64,000 nt of DNA. Origin: Phycisphaerales bacterium (lineage in GTDB: Bacteria > Planctomycetota > Phycisphaerae > Phycisphaerales > UBA1924). The notes beneath the pieces were generated by a model. It did no database searches. It was not told where the DNA came from and worked only from the letters and a program-made list of their open reading frames with translations. Positions 61,031 to 64,000 of this stretch are shown in pieces. Where the stretch lies: positions 1-64,000 of the forward strand of contig JAEPOJ010000008.1 of the NCBI GenBank assembly GCA_017642965.1. The letters are read 5' to 3'. The first letter of the stretch is position 1. The number at the start of each line of letters is the position of its first letter. Position numbers and translations under genes: made by a program.

Positions 61031-62145
61031 GTGTGCATCGTGCCGATTGGGGCTTCTAGCCGCGCATTGCTGGCATCGAGGACTTCCTCGAGGGTGATCC
61101 GCTTCATCAGCTCGACGCTCTCAGGTTTTTTGAAGTCGAGTTCATCGTTCTCGCTGGCGTGGCGGATGACATCGGCATCGCGGCGGTAGGGGCCGACGAG
61201 CGCGGGATCGGTCGGGCCGAGCAGCGCGACGAGGGGTCGATCAAAGCCCACGGCCATGTGGAGCGATGCGGAATCGTTGGCCACCAGCAGCCTGGATCTG
61301 GAGATGACGGCCATCAGCTGCGAGATGCTCGTCGATCCAACGCGATCCACAATCCTCGGGTGATCCTCGGCGAGTTCGAGCAGCGGGGCGCACTGGAGGC
61401 GTTCACCCGGGCCGCCAACAACGATGACGCGATCGAGCTGGGGGTGATCGGCGAGCTGCTTCGCGAGCTTGGTATACCGCTCGATCGGCCAGCACTTGCC
61501 GGCCCAGCGCGAGGTGGGGGCGATCACCGCGTACCGGTCCGGGTACTCCATGATCACCTGGGAGAGATCGTCAGGGTCGGTGTGCAATCGCAGATCGGGA
61601 TGTGTCGAATCGGCATCGAGGGCGTCCGCGAGGCGCATCATGCGATCGACGGTGTGCATCGTCCGTGGTGCTTCGACTCGCTCGTTCAGGAAGAGCCACG
61701 AGAGCTCTTGGGCGTCTCTGTACCCGACGCGTCTGGGAGCTCGGGTGCACCAAGCAAAGAAACCTGATCGGGCCAGGCCCTGCGCATCGATCACCAGGTC
61801 ATACTCGCCCTGCCGGAGCGTCCGGAGCCATTCACGGATGGGCCCGACCTTGCCTTTCTTGATCTGCTTCCCGAGTGTTTTTCGATCGAACGGGATCACG
61901 CGATGAACACCCGGATGGTGCTCGATCGCCTGCACGAACGAGTTTTGGACGAGCCAGTCGACTTTGGAGTTGGGAAAACGGCGATTGAGCGCCGCGACCA
62001 CACCGACGCTCCGGCAGACATCGCCGAGTGCGCTTGGGCGGATGAACAGAATTCGTTGCGGATCGTTCACGGACGATTGTTGGGTCGCCGCGTGTGGTTG
62101 TGTGCTCAGCCCGGATAGATCGCGGACGTTTTTTCTGTTTCCCAC
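61015..62145 (-). CDS. Glycosyltransferase family 9 (heptosyltransferase-like)
   Basis: 376 residues. RILFIRPSALGDVCRSVGVV is the GT9 N-terminus with the Gly-Asp of the catalytic region; the acceptor part includes DLVIDAQGLARSGFFAWCTR, and the donor site has APTSRWAGKCWPIERYTKLA and NDSASLHMAVGFDRPLVALL. GT9 enzymes add heptoses to lipopolysaccharide core. The start is unsure: GTG 62145 overlaps the neighbouring gene by 40 bases, while GTG 62070 would be just before the domain. It probably shares a transcript with the QueD-like gene. Confidence 0.88.
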   Translation of the reverse strand: MGNRKNVRDLSGLSTQPHAATQQSSVNDPQRILFIRPSALGDVCRSVGVVAALNRRFPNSKVDWLVQNSFVQAIEHHPGVHRVIPFDRKTLGKQIKKGKVGPIREWLRTLRQGEYDLVIDAQGLARSGFFAWCTRAPRRVGYRDAQELSWLFLNERVEAPRTMHTVDRMMRLADALDADSTHPDLRLHTDPDDLSQVIMEYPDRYAVIAPTSRWAGKCWPIERYTKLAKQLADHPQLDRVIVVGGPGERLQCAPLLELAEDHPRIVDRVGSTSISQLMAVISRSRLLVANDSASLHMAVGFDRPLVALLGPTDPALVGPYRRDADVIRHASENDELDFKKPESVELMKRITLEEVLDASNARLEAPIGTMHTKTAP

Positions 62146-62960
62146 GCCTGGAGTTGCTCAAGGCGCAGTCCGTGCCCCAGCGATTCGATCGCGGGCGCGA
62201 GCTGCTCGAACCCAACCCGGGCGATGTGCTCAACGGAGGGTATGACGCCGCCCTTGGCCTGGTCGAACCACGGGCAGTCAGCGTTGAGGAACTTGTGATC
62301 GAGCTCGTCAATCAGCGTGCGGTTCACGCACTCCTGAAGCGCGAGTTGCACATTGATCGATCCGAGCTGATCCGAGGGGATTGAGATGGTCGGCTCGATT
62401 CGATAGTTATGGCCGTGCCCGCTCGGGTTGTTGCATTTACCGAAGAACTCCCGGTTCTCATCGTCGGAGAGCGTCGGTGTGTGGAGGCGATGCGCGGCGG
62501 CGAACTCGAAGCTCTGTCGGATCAGCACGCGTGCAGATGATTGGCTGTGGTCAGTCATCACGACTCCATAATACGGTGAGAGTTGCCAGCGGATCATTAC
62601 CAACCGGTGGGGCGTGTTGGTAGACGCGATCTCCCAGAGACTGGGGAGAAGCGATGCCGGCTCGGTTTCTGGGGCAGATCGGCATGTCCGGGCGATAAGC
62701 TCGACGAGGTGCTCACGCACGACCCGATCGAGCTCATGGATGCCGATGAGGTAACCCGTGTCGGGGTCAGGGATGCCTTCTACGCCGAGCGTAACTTCGT
62801 AATAGCGAGCCAGCCCAGATCCTGCAGGTGTGCCGGCAAAGTTGTTCTCTCCGTGCGTCGAGCCATCCGGGTTGATCGAAAAGCGGGCAGTGCGTTGCAG
62901 CCGGGTTGGTCTTGGTTCGGTATGCATGTGATGGGCGCGTGTCTGGTGTCCGCGTATCAT
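62106..62960 (-). CDS. Tandem 6-carboxytetrahydropterin synthase (QueD/PTPS)-like protein
   Basis: 284 residues with two PTPS domains. The second (about 148-275) is intact: FEFAAAHRL supplies the first zinc His, GKCNNPSGHGHNY the catalytic Cys and two further zinc His, DELDHKFLN the catalytic His/Asp and PSVEHIA the substrate Glu. The first (about 22-130, RTARFSINPDG to VEGIPDPDTGYLIGIHELDR) keeps the fold motifs but has GSGLARYYEVTL in place of the zinc-binding HGHNY. QueD makes carboxytetrahydropterin on the way to queuosine. The start could also be the ATG at 62927. Confidence 0.85.
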   Translation of the reverse strand: MIRGHQTRAHHMHTEPRPTRLQRTARFSINPDGSTHGENNFAGTPAGSGLARYYEVTLGVEGIPDPDTGYLIGIHELDRVVREHLVELIARTCRSAPETEPASLLPSLWEIASTNTPHRLVMIRWQLSPYYGVVMTDHSQSSARVLIRQSFEFAAAHRLHTPTLSDDENREFFGKCNNPSGHGHNYRIEPTISIPSDQLGSINVQLALQECVNRTLIDELDHKFLNADCPWFDQAKGGVIPSVEHIARVGFEQLAPAIESLGHGLRLEQLQAWETEKTSAIYPG

Positions 62961-62990
62961 AGAGTTCTATTCGAGGAAGGAGCACGACCG

Positions 62991-63638
62991 ATGCGATGCT
63001 GCCTGTGCAAAGAAAACAAACTGTCTCCAGCGGTCATGGTTGCGGCGATGTTCCCGATCTGGGCCTATGCGGCGAGCAACAGCACGAATAGTGGTGTGTC
63101 CGAGGTCCCGCCGAGTGAGACCACTACAAGCGAGGAGAAGCCGGTGTCCAAGTATGTGCTCGACTACGAGATGCAGTCCATCGAAGGGAAGCCCGTCAAG
63201 CTCGAGAAGTACAAGGGCAAGGTCATCCTGATGGTCAATGTCGCGAGCAAATGCGGGTTAACGCCTCAGTACAAAGGGCTTGAGGCGCTCTACGACGAGC
63301 ACAAAGAGGATGGGCTGGTGATTGTAGGGTTCCCTGCGAACAACTTCGGGAACCAGGAGCCTGGCACGGATGATCAGATCGCGGAGTTCTGCACGACCAA
63401 CTATGGTGTGTCTTTCCCGATGATGAGCAAGATCAGCGTGAAGGGGAAGGACGCTCATCCGCTGTACAAGCAACTCGCAGCCCAGCCCGAGCCCATCGGC
63501 GGGGAGCCGGCGTGGAACTTCGACAAGTTCCTGATCAACCACAATGGCGAGGTTGTCGCCCGTCACGGACCCCGGGTCACGCCCGAGGATCCGAAGCTGG
63601 TTGAGGATATCGAGCGATTACTTGAAGACGCTTCATGA
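62991..63638 (+). CDS. Exported glutathione peroxidase-family thiol peroxidase
   Basis: 215 residues from ATG 62991 (AGGAAGGAG at 62975-62982). A signal peptide is likely (1-27, ending WAYA), then a low-complexity segment. The catalytic set is present: C88 (NVASKCGLTPQY), Q122 (PANNFGNQEPG) and W175/N176 (PAWNFDKFLINH), with C134 (EFCTTNYGV) as possible resolving Cys. The enzyme is Cys- not Sec-type and probably uses thioredoxin. Export is unusual for bacterial members. It diverges from the QueD-like gene with about 30 bases between. Confidence 0.93.
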   Translation: MRCCLCKENKLSPAVMVAAMFPIWAYAASNSTNSGVSEVPPSETTTSEEKPVSKYVLDYEMQSIEGKPVKLEKYKGKVILMVNVASKCGLTPQYKGLEALYDEHKEDGLVIVGFPANNFGNQEPGTDDQIAEFCTTNYGVSFPMMSKISVKGKDAHPLYKQLAAQPEPIGGEPAWNFDKFLINHNGEVVARHGPRVTPEDPKLVEDIERLLEDAS

Positions 63639-63847
63639 ATATCTAACCCGAGGGCGGATCACCTTCGTGGGCCGTAATTCGATCAATATCAACGATTTAC
63701 GCCAATTCCCCGCGGTCTGGCGTTCTCTTTACAGAACCTTCATCTTCCCTGACGCGAATTGTTAAGACGGGGTGGGATTATTCGCATGGAGACAGGAATC
63801 GTCTTGTCAGAGCTCCCTACGGGAACAAACTCCAGGAGAATCACACC

Positions 63848-64000
63848 ATGCGAGCGAAGAAACTGTTGAGCGCCGTTGCCGCACTTGCCGCGATCCCCAT
63901 GATCGCCATGGGCAACGCCAAGGATGAACTACCCGTCTACAAGCCCACCAGCGGCGTGTCAGGCACCATCACCAGCGTTGGCTCGGACACCATGAACAAC
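63848..64000 (+). CDS. pstS: PstS-family phosphate-binding protein, N-terminal fragment
   Basis: The first 51 residues are in the window. AGGAG (63834-63838) precedes ATG. A signal peptide (about 1-24, MRAKKLLSAVAALAAIPMIA, Gly-Asn-Ala) leads to SGTITSVGSDTMNN, the conserved PstS start in which Ser and Asp contact phosphate. It would be the periplasmic receptor of the PstSCAB importer. I cannot confirm a Pho box in the 209-base spacer (63639-63847), which holds nothing else visible. The gene continues past the edge. Confidence 0.8.
   Translation, partial: MRAKKLLSAVAALAAIPMIAMGNAKDELPVYKPTSGVSGTITSVGSDTMNN

Noticed and set aside
63639-63847. Pho box before the pstS-like gene
   Set aside because: Only loose resemblance (TTTACAG, TTCATCTT) with no regular 11-base repeat; not enough to call.
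1-64000. CRISPR arrays, insertion sequences, prophage or integration sites
   Set aside because: No regularly spaced repeats, transposase, integrase or phage genes were seen, and tRNA 3' ends are not duplicated nearby.

Overview
The window reads as an ordinary chromosomal stretch of a GC-rich Gram-negative-type bacterium, most likely a marine Planctomycetota of the Phycisphaerae kind. The reasons are the many prepilin-like proteins (one of the large planctomycetal H-X-DG type), short C-terminal PAPGA...RRRR sorting tails on secreted proteins, lipoproteins with lipoboxes, an unusually large GspK and a DUF58/transglutaminase pair. This placement is inference; no database search was possible. No IS element, prophage, CRISPR array or rRNA gene was seen.

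Layout. 1-13.4 kb: a type II secretion/pseudopilus operon (A), E(partial)-F-G-H-I-J-K, ending in a 1,962-residue GspK-like protein. 13.45-21.3 kb: tRNA-Pro, then an oligopeptide-type ABC importer (permease, anchored binding protein, two more permeases, one ATPase). 21.4-27.5 kb: glycosyltransferase, a small exported protein, xseA-xseB, an enlarged prepilin peptidase, and an OmpA/Pal-like lipoprotein. 27.6-28.1 kb: tRNA-Val, -Thr, -Tyr, -Tyr. 28.1-31.5 kb: anti-sigma and ECF sigma genes diverging from two secreted proteins (DUF4394 and CHRD families) with the same sorting tail. 31.7-43.3 kb: sensor kinase, STAS protein and a second pseudopilus operon (B), E-F-PilM-PilN-PilO-PilP/GspC-like-G-H-J-I-K, whose K-like tip protein carries a LamG-like lectin domain. 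43.3-45.3 kb, opposite strand: a response regulator and an HD-GYP phosphodiesterase. 45.4-52.8 kb: YhhQ-type transporter, scpB, lipoprotein, DUF58, transglutaminase and PilZ-like genes, and another lipoprotein. 52.9-64 kb: rny with a long structured leader, a UbiA-like protein, a parvulin-like lipoprotein, a zinc-ribbon protein, an orphan pseudopilin, serA-serC, a GT9 glycosyltransferase, a tandem QueD-like protein, an exported glutathione peroxidase and the start of a pstS-like gene.

The strongest theme is pseudopilus assembly: eleven pseudopilin-like proteins, two ATPases, two platform proteins and one visible peptidase. Operon B is flanked by signalling genes. Its ATPase has an N-terminal MshEN-like repeat (a c-di-GMP-binding module in other systems), its 3' neighbour is an HD-GYP enzyme with all catalytic residues, and a PilZ-like protein lies 8 kb further on. 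My main hypothesis is a c-di-GMP-controlled, lectin-tipped surface appendage or secretion piston. No secretin gene is visible for either operon within the window.
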